A stretch of DNA of 37,148 bases from Peptococcaceae bacterium BICA1-8 (GCA_000802045.1 JUEF01000081.1:1-37148); one strand, 5' to 3'. Shown: positions 1 to 8,704, counted from the first letter of the stretch. Notes: generated by a model from the letters alone, not told the origin. Numbers and translations: made by a program.

Positions 1-969
1 GAAGGCTGTGCTGTAATATTTATCAGTCACAAGATGAATGAGGTAATGGAAATATCTGATAAGATAACTGTTCTTCACAAGGGTCAAACGGTTGCTACTC
101 TGGAAAAAAACCTGACAAATCCTAAAGAACTCACTGAACTAATGGTAGGCCATCCTGTAGATCTGTCAATAAAAAGAGTGGATAGGCAGGGGAATACCAT
201 TACTTTACGGGTTAGAGGCCTTAAAGTAGAAAACAATGAAGGAATTGAAGTTCTTAAAGGCTTAAACTTTGATTTATATGCGGGTGAGATATTAAGTATT
301 GCTGGAATAGCTGGAAGTGGACAAAAAGAGTTATGTGAAGCTATAGCAGGCCTTTATCCCATAAAATCCGGCGAAATATTATTTAAAGAAGAAAATTTAG
401 TGGGTAAAAATCCTAAAGAGATAATTACTAAAGGGGTAAGTATGAGCTTCATTCCTGAAGATAGATTAGGGATGGGTCTCGTTGCGGCCATGGGTATTGT
501 AGATAATGTCTTATTAAAGCAGTATCAAAAGCAAAAGGGCTTTTTTGTTGATCGAAAACCAGCTGTCATTAAGGCAAAAGAGATTATTGAAAAATTGGAT
601 GTTCAAACACCAGGAATTTACCATCCTATTAGAGATCTTTCAGGTGGTAATATTCAAAAGGTTCTATTAGGAAGGGAATTAGATACCAATCCGGAATTAT
701 TGATTACTGCCTATCCGGTTAGAGGTCTTGATATAAATACCTGCCATAAAATATATGATTTATTAAATGAAGAAAAGCAAAAAGGTGTTGCTATCCTTTA
801 TATTGCGGAAGATTTAGATTCCTTAATTGCTTTAAGTGATAGAATTCTGGTATTATCTAATGGTGAAATTACTGGGATTGTAGATGCAAGGAAGGCAACT
901 AAAGAACAAATTGGAATGATGATGCTAGGGGAAAAAATCAAGGAAACTGAGGGTGCCTATGCTGTATAA
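1..969 (+). CDS. Nucleoside ABC transporter ATP-binding protein, C-terminal part (5' truncated by window edge)
   Basis: This is the end of a two-domain ABC ATPase that would energise nucleoside uptake at the membrane. The frame is open from base 1 and reads ISHKMNEVMEISD, the H-loop end of the first nucleotide-binding domain, so the ATG at 34 is internal and the real start lies upstream. The second domain has a relaxed Walker A (AGIAGSGQKE), the signature LSGGNIQKV, a Walker B region LLITAYPVRGLDI without the usual glutamate, and a degenerate H-loop region YIAEDLD. This pattern is normal for the second domain of RbsA/NupO-like ATPases. It overlaps the start of a BPD_transp_2 permease and a second permease follows, as in the nupNOPQ (yufNOPQ) guanosine transporter of Bacillus. 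The lipoprotein is presumably upstream. The family is secure; the substrate (purine nucleosides) is inferred from homology and the purine neighbourhood. Confidence 0.9.
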   Translation, partial: EGCAVIFISHKMNEVMEISDKITVLHKGQTVATLEKNLTNPKELTELMVGHPVDLSIKRVDRQGNTITLRVRGLKVENNEGIEVLKGLNFDLYAGEILSIAGIAGSGQKELCEAIAGLYPIKSGEILFKEENLVGKNPKEIITKGVSMSFIPEDRLGMGLVAAMGIVDNVLLKQYQKQKGFFVDRKPAVIKAKEIIEKLDVQTPGIYHPIRDLSGGNIQKVLLGRELDTNPELLITAYPVRGLDINTCHKIYDLLNEEKQKGVAILYIAEDLDSLIALSDRILVLSNGEITGIVDARKATKEQIGMMMLGEKIKETEGAYAV

Positions 970-2041
970 GGTTGTTAAAAGAAGTGAAATTACACAAGGC
1001 AAAAGCTTTGGCATAAGAACCGTTGCTATAATTTTAGCCTTATTAACCTCTGCTATTTTTATTATGATACTTAATTTAAATCCTTTAGAGGTCTATGCTG
1101 CTTTGATTAAAGGAGCTTTTGGTTCCAACTATAGAATTAATCAAACAATTATCACAGCCATTCCTTTAGTTATTACTTCCTTAGGAATCGCCATTGCTTT
1201 TAAAATGAAGTTTTGGAATATAGGGGGCGAAGGGCAGATAATGATGGGGGCCTTTGCTGCCAGTTTTTTTGCTTTAAGATATCCGGATTTACCAAAACCA
1301 ATTCTATTGTCACTAATGATGATTGCTGGTATGGTTGCTGGAGGACTATGGGCTCTAATTCCTGCATTTTTCAAAGCTCAGTGGGAGACCAATGAAACGA
1401 TTATTACCTTAATGATGAACTACATCGCGATAAAATGGGTCACTTATTTGCAGTATGGTCCATGGCGGGATAAAGGAGCATTGGGCTTTCCGAAGATACC
1501 CAACTTTTCAGATAATGCAATTTTGCCTAATTTTTTAGGAATTCATATAGGCTGGATATTCGCACTTATTTTAATTATTATAGTTTATATTTTTATGAAT
1601 CGTTCAAAACTGGGCTATGAAATTTCTGTTTTAGGTGAAAGCGAGAACACTGCCCGTTATGCTGGAATCAATGTCAAACGAACAATAATAATTGCCTTAT
1701 TAATAAGTGGTGGATTATGTGGTTTGGCAGGTATGATTCAGGCTTCAGCAGTGAGTAATACCCTTAATGTGGAGGTATCGGGTGGTGTAGGCTTTACCGC
1801 TATTATTACTACATGGCTTGCTTCTTTGAGTGCTCCTTTTATTTTATTAGCATCTATACTCTTTGCTGCCCTTATTCAAGGGGGGTCCTTTATTCAGACT
1901 GCCTTTGGAATACCTGCGGCGGCAGCAATGATTTTAGAGGGCATGATTCTATTTTTTGTCTTAGGCAGCGAATTCTTTATAAAATATAAGTTAACAAAAA
2001 ACGGTTCTGCTAAGCCGGCAGTTAGTAAGGGGGAAATATAA
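959..2041 (+). CDS. Nucleoside ABC transporter permease (NupP/YufP-like)
   Basis: Integral membrane permease of about 360 residues in the branched-chain/ribose type permease superfamily (BPD_transp_2), with eight or more hydrophobic segments. The central stretch FKMKFWNIGGEGQIMMG and the loop GESENTARYAGINVKR are typical of the larger permease in Bmp-type nucleoside importers. I place the start at ATG 959, six bases after GAGGG; an in-frame GTG at 953 would add two residues. The gene overlaps the ATPase gene by 11 bases and its stop overlaps the next start (TAATG), so the three are translationally coupled. It probably forms the channel with the following permease. Substrate range (guanosine, other nucleosides) is inferred. 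Confidence 0.88.
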   Translation: MLYKVVKRSEITQGKSFGIRTVAIILALLTSAIFIMILNLNPLEVYAALIKGAFGSNYRINQTIITAIPLVITSLGIAIAFKMKFWNIGGEGQIMMGAFAASFFALRYPDLPKPILLSLMMIAGMVAGGLWALIPAFFKAQWETNETIITLMMNYIAIKWVTYLQYGPWRDKGALGFPKIPNFSDNAILPNFLGIHIGWIFALILIIIVYIFMNRSKLGYEISVLGESENTARYAGINVKRTIIIALLISGGLCGLAGMIQASAVSNTLNVEVSGGVGFTAIITTWLASLSAPFILLASILFAALIQGGSFIQTAFGIPAAAAMILEGMILFFVLGSEFFIKYKLTKNGSAKPAVSKGEI

Positions 2042-2976
2042 TGGACTTTATGACATCCTTTTTGGCGGCGGCTGTAGTGGCGGGAACACCTCTTCTTTTT
2101 GCTACTTTAGGTGAAATAATAACTGAGCGAGCCGGTAACCTTAACCTAGGTGTAGAAGGTATGATGCTGATGGGGGCTGTTATAGGCTTTAAGATAGGTC
2201 TAATAACTGGTAATCCAATATTAGCTTTGTTAGCGGCAATGTTTGCAGGAGGTATGGGTGCATTAATATTTGCTATTTTGACAATATCTTTAAGGGCAAA
2301 TCAGGTCGTATCCGGTTTGGCACTTACTATCTTTGGCACAGGTTTCTCCGCTTTTATTGGTAAGGATTTAGTAGGGCAGGTTACTCCCAATGCTATAAAG
2401 CTTTTCTTTAAACCCTTAGAAATACCAGGGCTTGCAAATATTCCAATTCTGGGCAAGGCGTTATTTTCCCAAGATTTGTTTATTTATTTAGGGTATTTAA
2501 CAGCTATAATTCTTGGCATTTATTTATATAAAACCAGAAAAGGGTTAAATTTGATTGCTGTTGGAGAGAATCCCGGAGCTGCTGATGCAGCTAGTATAAA
2601 TATTACCCTATATAAATATGCACATGTTCTTTTGGGTGGGGCTTTATGCGGCTTAGGTGGTGTATACCTGTCTTTAGTATATGTGCCCGCTTGGCAGGAA
2701 AATGTAACAGCCGGAAGAGGCTGGATTGCAGTTGCGCTAGTAATTTTTGCAGCCTGGAATCCCTTTAAAGCTCTTATTGGCGCCTATCTTTTTGGCGGCA
2801 TGGATATTATAGGCTTTAGGATTCAAGGAACAGGCTTCCCAATATCCCAGTATTTTATTGATATGCTGCCTTATCTGGTTACAATAATGGTTTTAGTTGT
2901 AGTGTCTATGCGAAAATCAAGAAAGAATGCCCCGCCTAAAGGCTTAGGCGTACCGTACTTCCGCGAAGAACGATAA
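2041..2976 (+). CDS. Nucleoside ABC transporter permease (NupQ/YufQ-like)
   Basis: Second permease of the nucleoside importer, 311 residues and strongly hydrophobic. It carries the family stretch ERAGNLNLGVEGMMLMGA near residue 30 and the cytoplasmic loop VGENPGAADAASIN, which parallels the equivalent loop of the preceding permease. It should pair with that protein to form the translocation pore, with ATP hydrolysed by the ATPase at the window start. Its start ATG shares one base with the previous stop. It is the last gene of this operon: an inverted repeat starts nine bases after the stop, and the purine permease further on has its own riboswitch leader. Confidence 0.88.
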   Translation: MDFMTSFLAAAVVAGTPLLFATLGEIITERAGNLNLGVEGMMLMGAVIGFKIGLITGNPILALLAAMFAGGMGALIFAILTISLRANQVVSGLALTIFGTGFSAFIGKDLVGQVTPNAIKLFFKPLEIPGLANIPILGKALFSQDLFIYLGYLTAIILGIYLYKTRKGLNLIAVGENPGAADAASINITLYKYAHVLLGGALCGLGGVYLSLVYVPAWQENVTAGRGWIAVALVIFAAWNPFKALIGAYLFGGMDIIGFRIQGTGFPISQYFIDMLPYLVTIMVLVVVSMRKSRKNAPPKGLGVPYFREER

Positions 2977-2984
2977 TAAAGAGC

Positions 2985-3146
2985 GTGTGCCCAAAAGGGC
3001 GCCTAGCTGCGTTAATTTTTAGCCTGGAATCCTCGACGGAAAAAGGAAAGGGGACACACCTACAAAGACAGGAATGTCCCCAACTTATATACGACTCCGG
3101 TTCCAGGCTAAAAATATGCCTTGCTATCCATCCCTTTTGAACACCC
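2985..3146. repeat. Dispersed inverted repeat with a second palindrome inserted in its loop
   Basis: The arms read GTGTGCCCAAAAGGG at 2985 and CCCTTTTGAACAC ending at 3144, and pairing resumes with TTTTTAGCCTGGAA (from about 3016) against TTCCAGGCTAAAAA. Only part of the arm is paired, so this is an imperfect long hairpin. A related element lies at 6046-6166 and shares the CCTAGCTGCGTT and CCTTGCTATC blocks. No open reading frame is plausible inside it. It resembles a non-autonomous intergenic repeat. Confidence 0.75.
3050..3081. repeat. REP-like palindrome nested in the larger repeat
   Basis: The unit runs from GGGGACACACC to GGAATGTCCCC. The same ends recur at 33387-33435. It sits in the loop of the 2985-3146 inverted repeat, so it was probably inserted after the outer repeat was in place. 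Confidence 0.7.
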
Positions 3147-3422
3147 ACTAAGCTTAATCTAGCATCCGAAACAACTTAATTTTACTTACTAATTTTCAAT
3201 TCTCCATTCCCAACTCTCAATTAACTAATCTCAATTCTACATTCTACATTCTAAAAAGCCGAGGATATTAAGATTCTTCACTATCGCTCAGGATGACAGG
3301 AATGCTTTGGATGAATATTTTACGAATGTTAATTGGAAAAAGGTTAATATTGTTCGCGTTTTGATTGACGAACGACAATTTAAGTGCTAAAATTTACATA
3401 TAAATAGTGAAAATAGTATATG
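3147..3422. other. Intergenic filler, no gene seen
   Basis: Between the inverted repeat and the riboswitch I see no coding frame with a ribosome binding site. The stretch contains tandemly degenerate CAATTCTCCATT/CAACTCTCAATT-type tracts (about 3195-3250) and a block reading AGATTCTTCACTATCGCTCA near 3270, which looks like a dispersed intergenic repeat. A promoter for the riboswitch transcript should lie near the end of this stretch; TTGACG-like bases near 3363 and CTAAAATTTA near 3385 are possible but weak. Confidence 0.4.
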
Positions 3423-3492
3423 TTCCGTATAATTAGTGGGGATATGGCCCACAAGTTTCTACCGGCTGACCGTAAATCATCCGGCTACGGGA
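3423..3492 (+). promoter_or_regulatory. Guanine-type purine riboswitch aptamer
   Basis: P1 pairs TTCCGTA (3423-3429) with TACGGGA (3486-3492). P2 is GTGGG/CCCAC with loop GATATGG. J2/3 is AAGTTTCTAC, matching the family core. P3 is CGGCTGA/TCATCCG (one mismatch) with loop CCGTAAA, which suits the L2-L3 loop kiss. The specificity base in J3/1 is C (3485), pointing to guanine/hypoxanthine rather than adenine. It lies just upstream of a second aptamer and a shared terminator. Confidence 0.92.
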
Positions 3493-3501
3493 GAAAGCAT
3501 A

Positions 3502-3665
3502 CCTAGGGTTCCACTTTCAAGAAAGAAGAGACATGATACAAGTAGCAGGATTATTATTTATTAATTATCTAGCTTCTAGTTTCTAGCCTCCAGCTTCTAG
3601 TTAGTAGGTCCGAGTGGCATGGGTACTGGTGATCCAGTATTACACCGAAAGGATAAAAGCCTAGG
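3502..3665 (+). promoter_or_regulatory. ykkC-class aptamer, probably PRPP riboswitch, in tandem with the guanine aptamer
   Basis: Conserved ykkC blocks are present in order: CCTAGGGTTCC (3502-3512), GGTCCGAG (3607-3614) and ACACCGAAAGGATAAAAGCC (3642-3661). The P1 arms are CCTAGG (3502-3507) and CCTAGG (3660-3665). The second P1 arm is also the start of the terminator stem, so ligand-stabilised P1 should block termination. Guanidine, ppGpp and PRPP sense variants of this scaffold; PRPP is favoured because guanine-PRPP tandems are known upstream of purine genes. Unusually, about 95 bases separate the first two blocks, including CTTCTAG-rich repeats at 3569-3600. Confidence 0.8.
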
Positions 3666-3715
3666 CGGGTAGGTTTCCTCGTTTTTTGGATAACCTACCT
3701 GTCTGGGTTTTATTA
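3660..3715 (+). terminator. Riboswitch-controlled intrinsic terminator
   Basis: A 16-pair stem (with G-U pairs) forms between CCTAGGCGGGTAGGTT (3660-3675) and AACCTACCTGTCTGGG (3692-3707), followed by TTTTATTATTT. Its 5' arm includes the 3' P1 strand of the ykkC aptamer, so the two structures are exclusive. Confidence 0.9.
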
Positions 3716-3866
3716 TTTGTATTTTTGGGCATAGTCTAAAAATAAATTAGGAGTATTTTCCCAGAAGGGAGGGACAATAAAGAATAGCGGAATAGTGAAA
3801 AATTGAAAATGGAGAATAAAAGAATTTACTATAATTACTTATTAATGCATTTGGAGGTATGAGAGA

Positions 3867-5216
3867 ATGTTAGAAAATATTTTTAAGCTAAAAGAACATG
3901 GTACAAATGTACGTACCGAAATTATGGCGGGTATTACAACCTTTATGACTATGGCTTATATCATAGCAGTTAACCCTCTAATTTTAAGTGATGCTGGTAT
4001 GCCGGCAGGACCTGTTATGGTTGCTACTTGTTTAGCTGCTGCTATAGGAACATTCTTAATGGGTTTTTTAGCTAATTATCCTTTTGCTTTAGCTCCCGGA
4101 ATGGGTTTGAATGCATTTTTTGCTTATACCGTTGTTTTGACTATGGGGCTTTCCTGGCAGGCTGCTTTAGCTGCAGTATTTATATCTGGTGTTATCTTTC
4201 TATTACTAACTTTAACTAAGATTAGAGAAGCAATTGTTAATTCGATTCCCTTAAGCTTGAAATATTCAGTAAGTGTTGGTATTGGCCTATTTATTGCACT
4301 AATCGGTTTAAAAAATGCAGGAATTATCGTGCACAATCCTGCTACAGGAACATTAGGACTTGTCACTCCCCATTATTTTACAGACGAGGCCTTATTAGCT
4401 TTACTTCCCTTTGGTACAAGTCCCCAGAGTATTATGCTGACAATCTTTGGCTTAGTTATAACAGGTGCTTTGGTTGTTAAAAAGGTTAGAGGTTCATTAT
4501 TGTGGGGTATCTTAGCAACAACCATCATTGGTATTCCTCTAGGGGTTGTGCAGTTGGGCGAGAAATTTTCTCCAGTAAGTATGCCGCCTAGTATTTCTGA
4601 AACCTTATTTGCTATGGACTTTGCGGCAGTGTTTAGTTATGGTCTTATTCCAATAATTTTTGCCTTTACTTTTGTTGATTTATTTGACACTATTGGAACT
4701 TTAGTTGGTGTTTCCAGTAAAGCAGGTATGTTGGATAAAAACGGGCACTTACCTAGGGCAAATAAGGCTTTGCTCGCAGACTCTATTGCTACCATGGCTG
4801 GGGCTGCTTTAGGTACTAGTACCACCACTACTTATATAGAAAGTGCTGCTGGTGTTGCCGAAGGCGGTCGAACAGGGCTTACCGCTGTAACAACTGGTGT
4901 TTTATTCTTATTAGCTCTATTCTTTTCTCCGTTAGTAGGAATAATCCCATCGGCTGCAACAGCACCAATTTTAGTTATTGTTGGTATCTTTATGATGGAG
5001 CCTGTCACTAAGATTGACTTTAGCGACTACTTAGAAGCAATCCCCGCCTTCTTTGCAATGTTTATGATGCCCTTAGCTTTTAGCATTGCCGAAGGTATAG
5101 TTTTCGGAGTAATTTCTTATACAGTCTTACGGGCATTAACAGGACGTTCTAAAGAAATCAGCTTAACAATGTGGATTTTAACTGGATTGTTTGTTGTTAG
5201 ATTTTTTATTAGCTAA
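3867..5216 (+). CDS. pbuG: Guanine/hypoxanthine permease, AzgA/NCS2 family
   Basis: Membrane nucleobase transporter of 449 residues importing guanine or hypoxanthine, presumably with protons. The N-terminus EIMAGITTFMTMAYIIAVNP, the segment ALAPGMGLNAFFAYTVV and the later FVDLFDTIGTLVGVSSKAG are hallmarks of the AzgA/PbuG branch. The length and about a dozen hydrophobic segments fit the family. ATG 3867 is nine bases after GGAGG. The gene sits behind the guanine/ykkC tandem riboswitch, so expression should fall when guanine is plentiful and rise when PRPP accumulates. No convincing terminator separates it from purE 268 bases downstream, so the leader may also influence the pur genes. Family and general substrate are secure; guanine versus hypoxanthine preference is not visible. 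Confidence 0.93.
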   Translation: MLENIFKLKEHGTNVRTEIMAGITTFMTMAYIIAVNPLILSDAGMPAGPVMVATCLAAAIGTFLMGFLANYPFALAPGMGLNAFFAYTVVLTMGLSWQAALAAVFISGVIFLLLTLTKIREAIVNSIPLSLKYSVSVGIGLFIALIGLKNAGIIVHNPATGTLGLVTPHYFTDEALLALLPFGTSPQSIMLTIFGLVITGALVVKKVRGSLLWGILATTIIGIPLGVVQLGEKFSPVSMPPSISETLFAMDFAAVFSYGLIPIIFAFTFVDLFDTIGTLVGVSSKAGMLDKNGHLPRANKALLADSIATMAGAALGTSTTTTYIESAAGVAEGGRTGLTAVTTGVLFLLALFFSPLVGIIPSAATAPILVIVGIFMMEPVTKIDFSDYLEAIPAFFAMFMMPLAFSIAEGIVFGVISYTVLRALTGRSKEISLTMWILTGLFVVRFFIS

Positions 5217-5286
5217 ATAATATTACTCATAGGCTATACAAGAATGTCGGTGTGTAAGTGGCATCCTATTCAAGATGCAGGATACT

Positions 5287-5352
5287 GGAGGCATGAAGCA
5301 GGAAAAAGAATATATATTAGTTCTTGCCTCTGACCTCTTGTTTCTTGCTTTC
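5287..5352. repeat. Dispersed repeat, GAAGCAG...TTCTTGCCTC family
   Basis: The gap between the permease and purE (5217-5484) contains GGAGGCATGAAGCAG followed by TTCTTGCCTCTGACCTCTTG. The same pair of blocks, diverged, occurs at 33554-33592 (GGCGGCACGAAGCAG, TTCTTGCCTCTTG). A further run of CACTG/GGGCAC words lies at 5388-5420. No coding frame is supported in the gap. Confidence 0.5.
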
Positions 5353-5484
5353 TGTTCAGCAGATGCCCCATGTTATATTACATCCTGAGCACTGGTCACT
5401 GGGCACTGAGTACCGGGCACGAGTCCCGATAAGTTACTTATATCTTACACACTCACACACTAAAAAAAAAGGAGGAACAAAGCT

Positions 5485-5985
5485 GTGTCTAAACCTTTAG
5501 TTGGTATTGTAATGGGTAGTGATTCTGATCTGCCAATTATGAAGGAAGCTGCAAAAGTATTGAAGTCCTTTGGAATAGGTTATGACTTGGTGGTGGCTTC
5601 TGCTCACAGAACACCTTACCGTGCATTAGGTTATGCTGAAAAGGCTGAGGAAAAGGGACTTGAAGTGATAATTGCAGGTGCAGGTGCTGCGGCTCATTTG
5701 CCGGGTGTTTTAGCAGCAGTAACTCCTCTGCCTATAATAGGTGTGCCTATTAATGCTACACCCTTGCAAGGGCTAGATTCTCTCTATGCTATTGTCCAAA
5801 TGCCATCCGGAATACCTGTGGCTACTGTGGCAATAAATGGCGCCAAGAATGCCGGATTGCTGGCTGTGCAAATCCTTGCGGTCAAGTATCCTGAGTTAAG
5901 GGAGAAATTTAAGGAATTTAAGCAAAATCTCGCTTTAGAAGTTGAAGCTAAAGCGGAAAAGGTGAAAAATGCAGTAATTGAATGA
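5485..5985 (+). CDS. purE: N5-carboxyaminoimidazole ribonucleotide mutase (PurE, class I)
   Basis: Soluble enzyme of purine synthesis that moves the carboxyl group of N5-CAIR to give CAIR. The 166-residue protein has the nucleotide-binding start [15 protein letters not shown], the catalytic segment VVASAHRTP and the class I signature [15 protein letters not shown] (usually GAGGAAHLPG), ending with [15 protein letters not shown]. The start is GTG 5485 behind AGGAGG (5470-5475). It opens the pur cluster. Class I PurE normally needs PurK to make N5-CAIR, and no purK occurs in this window. purK may lie elsewhere, or the enzyme may rely on high CO2. A hairpin follows the gene, so it may be partly separated from purB. 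Confidence 0.96.
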   Translation: MSKPLVGIVMGSDSDLPIMKEAAKVLKSFGIGYDLVVASAHRTPYRALGYAEKAEEKGLEVIIAGAGAAAHLPGVLAAVTPLPIIGVPINATPLQGLDSLYAIVQMPSGIPVATVAINGAKNAGLLAVQILAVKYPELREKFKEFKQNLALEVEAKAEKVKNAVIE

Positions 5986-5991
5986 ACCATT

Positions 5992-6037
5992 AGCCCAGGC
6001 AGAAGTATGTTCTAGTACTCCCCGCCGGGCTTGTTTT
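5992..6037 (+). terminator. Possible terminator or attenuator after purE
   Basis: AGCCC-A-GGC (5992-6000) pairs with GCC-GGGCT (6024-6031), followed by TTGTTTT. The loop is about 23 bases, so the hairpin is only moderately convincing. It may reduce read-through into purB. Confidence 0.5.
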
Positions 6038-6045
6038 AAAAAGGC

Positions 6046-6166
6046 GGCTGTTGAAAAGCGGTACCTAGCTGCGTTCCCGTAACGGCTCAAAATCCTCAAT
6101 GTACCTTTGTACACCTCCGGTTTTGAACCATTACGGAGCCTTGCTATCTACCACTTTTGAACAGCC
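6046..6166. repeat. Dispersed inverted repeat between purE and purB
   Basis: The outer arms are GGCTGTTGAAAAGCGGTA (6046) and TACCACTTTTGAACAGCC (ending 6166), and inner pairing continues through CCGTAACGG against CCATTACGG. It shares CCTAGCTGCGTT and CCTTGCTATC with the repeat at 2985-3146. It encodes nothing plausible. The remaining 218 bases to purB hold no gene, only unremarkable AT-rich sequence with a GGGCCC-containing patch near 6320. Confidence 0.8.
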
Positions 6167-6384
6167 TCAGGTAAGTTGATGGAGATGATTGCTCAACTAT
6201 GAATCTTAAACAACGACCATCAACTACTCTAGTCACCAGACCACATAACATCACCAATAGGATATGAAAATAGTTTAGATTATTAAATTGTTTTAACCGT
6301 GTTAATCCGTGTGCCCTGGAGGGGCCCGTGGTTAAATAATTGGTTTTCCATTCACTAGTAACTAAATTTTGGAGGTTTATTTCT

Positions 6385-7677
6385 ATGATTGAAAGATACA
6401 CTTTACCTGAAATGAAAAAAATATGGTCAGTTGAAAATCGACTGAAAGTTATGCTGGAGGTTGAAGTATTAGCCTGTGAGGGGATGGCTGAAATTGGTCA
6501 GATCCCCAGTGAAGCAGCAAAGGTTATTAGGGAAAAGGCGGATTTTAATGTTGAAAGAATTGACGAGATTGAAGCTGTAACCCGTCATGATGTAATAGCC
6601 TTTTTGACAAATGTTGCTGAGTATGTAGGGGATGAAGCTAAATATATCCACATGGGAATGACCTCCTCGGATATTTTGGATACCGCCCTTTCTGTTCAGA
6701 TGAAGGAAGCAGGAGAAGTAATTTTAGCTAAGCTAAAAAGGCTTGAACAGACTATAAAGGAAAAGGCCTTGAGGTATAAGTATACTCTGATGATGGGTCG
6801 AACCCATGGAGTTCATGCTGAACCAGTAACCTTTGGCTTGAAAATGGCTATGTGGTATACCGAAACATTAAGGAATATAACAAGAATGGAAAATGCTATT
6901 GAAAATATTAGTGTAGGTAAAATTTCCGGTGCGGTGGGAACTTTTGCTAATATTGATCCCCGTATTGAGGAATTTGTTTGCACAAGGCTTAATTTAAAGC
7001 CAGCTGAGGTTTCCACTCAAATTATTCAAAGAGACCGCCATGCTGAATATTTAAGTACTTTGGCAGTGGTAGCTAGCTCCTTGGATAAATTCGCTACTGA
7101 AATACGAAATCTGCAGCGCACAGAAGTATTTGAAGTGATGGAGGAGTTTGCAAAAGGACAAAAAGGCTCCTCAGCCATGCCTCATAAGCGAAATCCCATG
7201 ACTAGTGAGCGAGTTGCAGGTCTTGCTAGGGTTATTAGAGGAAATGTTATACCTGCCTTGGAAAATGTAGCTCTCTGGCATGAAAGGGATTTAACCCAAT
7301 CCTCTGTAGAAAGGATTATCATACCAGACAGTACAACCTTGCTAGATTATATCTTGAATCTCTTTATTAAAGTTGTGGACGACCTCCAGGTGAATGAAGA
7401 TGTAATGATGGCAAATATAGAAAAGACCTTAGGTCTGATTTTCTCCCAAAGGGTCATGCTAGCCGTTGTTAGTAAAGGAGCCGCCAGAGATACAGTATAT
7501 CAGTGGGTACAAAAAAGTGCTCTTAGAGCCTGGGATGAAAAAATAAGCTTTAAAGAATTGGTAGCGCAGGATGAGAACTTAAGCCAATATCTAAGTACTG
7601 AAGAGATTGAGGAGCTGTTTGATTATTCCTATCACACTAAGCATGTGGATTATATTTTTGCCAGAGCAGGCATCTAA
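6385..7677 (+). CDS. purB: Adenylosuccinate lyase
   Basis: Cytosolic lyase acting twice in purine synthesis: SAICAR to AICAR plus fumarate, and adenylosuccinate to AMP plus fumarate. The 430-residue protein contains the fumarase/aspartase superfamily signature GSSAMPHKRNP, the substrate loops EAVTRHDVIAF and MTSSDILDTALS, and TMMGRTHGVHAEP-like residues (MMGRTHGVHAEPVTFG). I start it at ATG 6385 (MIERYTLPEM) behind GGAGG, because the frame extending back to 6340 adds residues not seen in the family. It is followed by purC after a 63-base gap. Identification is firm. Confidence 0.97.
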   Translation: MIERYTLPEMKKIWSVENRLKVMLEVEVLACEGMAEIGQIPSEAAKVIREKADFNVERIDEIEAVTRHDVIAFLTNVAEYVGDEAKYIHMGMTSSDILDTALSVQMKEAGEVILAKLKRLEQTIKEKALRYKYTLMMGRTHGVHAEPVTFGLKMAMWYTETLRNITRMENAIENISVGKISGAVGTFANIDPRIEEFVCTRLNLKPAEVSTQIIQRDRHAEYLSTLAVVASSLDKFATEIRNLQRTEVFEVMEEFAKGQKGSSAMPHKRNPMTSERVAGLARVIRGNVIPALENVALWHERDLTQSSVERIIIPDSTTLLDYILNLFIKVVDDLQVNEDVMMANIEKTLGLIFSQRVMLAVVSKGAARDTVYQWVQKSALRAWDEKISFKELVAQDENLSQYLSTEEIEELFDYSYHTKHVDYIFARAGI

Positions 7678-7740
7678 TTACGCTAACCTCGTTTATTCGT
7701 GGGCGCGTAAAACAAATAAAAATTGAAGGGGAAGATAATA

Positions 7741-8463
7741 TTGAAAAAATTAGATTTTTTGTATGAGGGAAAGGCTAAAAGAATTTATAAAACTGATGAT
7801 GAGAATTTATATTTGGTGGAATATAAAGATGATGCTACAGCGTTTAATGGCGTAAAAAGGGGAACAATCCAGTCAAAAGGAATTATGAATAATAAAATTG
7901 CGGGTATCTTTTTTAAGTTGTTAGAGGAAAAAGGGATAAAAACCCACTATATTAAGCAAATTGATGAGCGCTCTATGCTGGTAAAGGCAGTACAGATAAT
8001 ACTTGTAGAAGTAATTGTCAGAAATATTGCAGCGGGAAGCTTAGCGAAAAAGTTGGGAATCGAAGAAGGTACTGTTATGAAGAGCACTGTGTTAGAATTT
8101 TGCTTGAAAAGCGATGAACTAGGTGACCCCATGATTAATGACTATCACATTGCTGCTTTAGAACTAGCTACTAAAAAAGAAATGGCAATTATTACTGAAG
8201 AAGCGTTTAAAGTTAATGAAATTCTCAAAGAGCACATGGATAAATGTGGGATAGAATTGGTTGACTTTAAATTAGAGTTTGGCCGTACAAACACCGGGGA
8301 AATAATCCTTGCTGATGAGATATCCCCAGATACCTGCCGTTTTTGGGATAAGACTACCAGAGAAAAGATGGATAAAGACCGCTTCCGTAGAGACCTAGGT
8401 AAAGTTGAGGATGCTTACCAAGAAGTATTGAAAAGATTAGAGGAGGCAGGTCTTGATGTATAA
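7741..8463 (+). CDS. purC: SAICAR synthetase
   Basis: ATP-dependent ligase joining aspartate to CAIR to form SAICAR. The 240-residue protein begins [20 protein letters not shown], which carries the ATP-binding YEGKAKRIY motif. It continues with [14 protein letters not shown] and [15 protein letters not shown], all diagnostic. I prefer the TTG start at 7741, preceded by GGGGAAG, to a TTG 18 bases upstream, because the family N-terminus starts at this point. The last eight bases overlap purS. Function is secure. Confidence 0.97.
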   Translation: MKKLDFLYEGKAKRIYKTDDENLYLVEYKDDATAFNGVKRGTIQSKGIMNNKIAGIFFKLLEEKGIKTHYIKQIDERSMLVKAVQIILVEVIVRNIAAGSLAKKLGIEEGTVMKSTVLEFCLKSDELGDPMINDYHIAALELATKKEMAIITEEAFKVNEILKEHMDKCGIELVDFKLEFGRTNTGEIILADEISPDTCRFWDKTTREKMDKDRFRRDLGKVEDAYQEVLKRLEEAGLDV

Positions 8464-8704
8464 AGCCTTGGTTTATGTGACTTTAAAACCCAGTATTCTA
8501 GATCCTCAGGGCACCGCTGTAAAAAAAGGACTTGAATCCTTAGGGTTCTCTGATGTAATGGATGTCAGGGTAGGTAAGTATCTTGAAGTAAGTTTAGAGG
8601 CAGAAGACAAACAAGAGGCTCTTACACAGGTAGAAGAAATGTGCAAAAAGCTGCTTTCCAATCCTGTTATCGAAGACTATTGTTTTGAATTAGTGGAAGG
8701 ATAG
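8456..8704 (+). CDS. purS: Phosphoribosylformylglycinamidine synthase subunit PurS
   Basis: Small structural subunit (82 residues) of the three-part FGAM synthase, bridging PurQ and PurL and helping ammonia channel between them. The protein starts [26 protein letters not shown] and has the central [16 protein letters not shown], both typical. ATG 8456 follows GGAGGCAGG inside the end of purC and overlaps it by eight bases, suggesting coupled translation. After the stop, a 95-base gap with degenerate AGAATTGAGA words precedes purQ. Confidence 0.96.
   Translation: MYKALVYVTLKPSILDPQGTAVKKGLESLGFSDVMDVRVGKYLEVSLEAEDKQEALTQVEEMCKKLLSNPVIEDYCFELVEG

Noticed and set aside
3195..3260. Tandem repeat or attachment site in CAATTCTCCATT-like tracts
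   Set aside because: The words are degenerate and irregular. They look like low-complexity intergenic drift, similar to the tract near 8720.
6340..6384. Extended N-terminus of PurB
   Set aside because: There is a good GGAGG before ATG 6385, and the family starts with MIERY-type sequence there.
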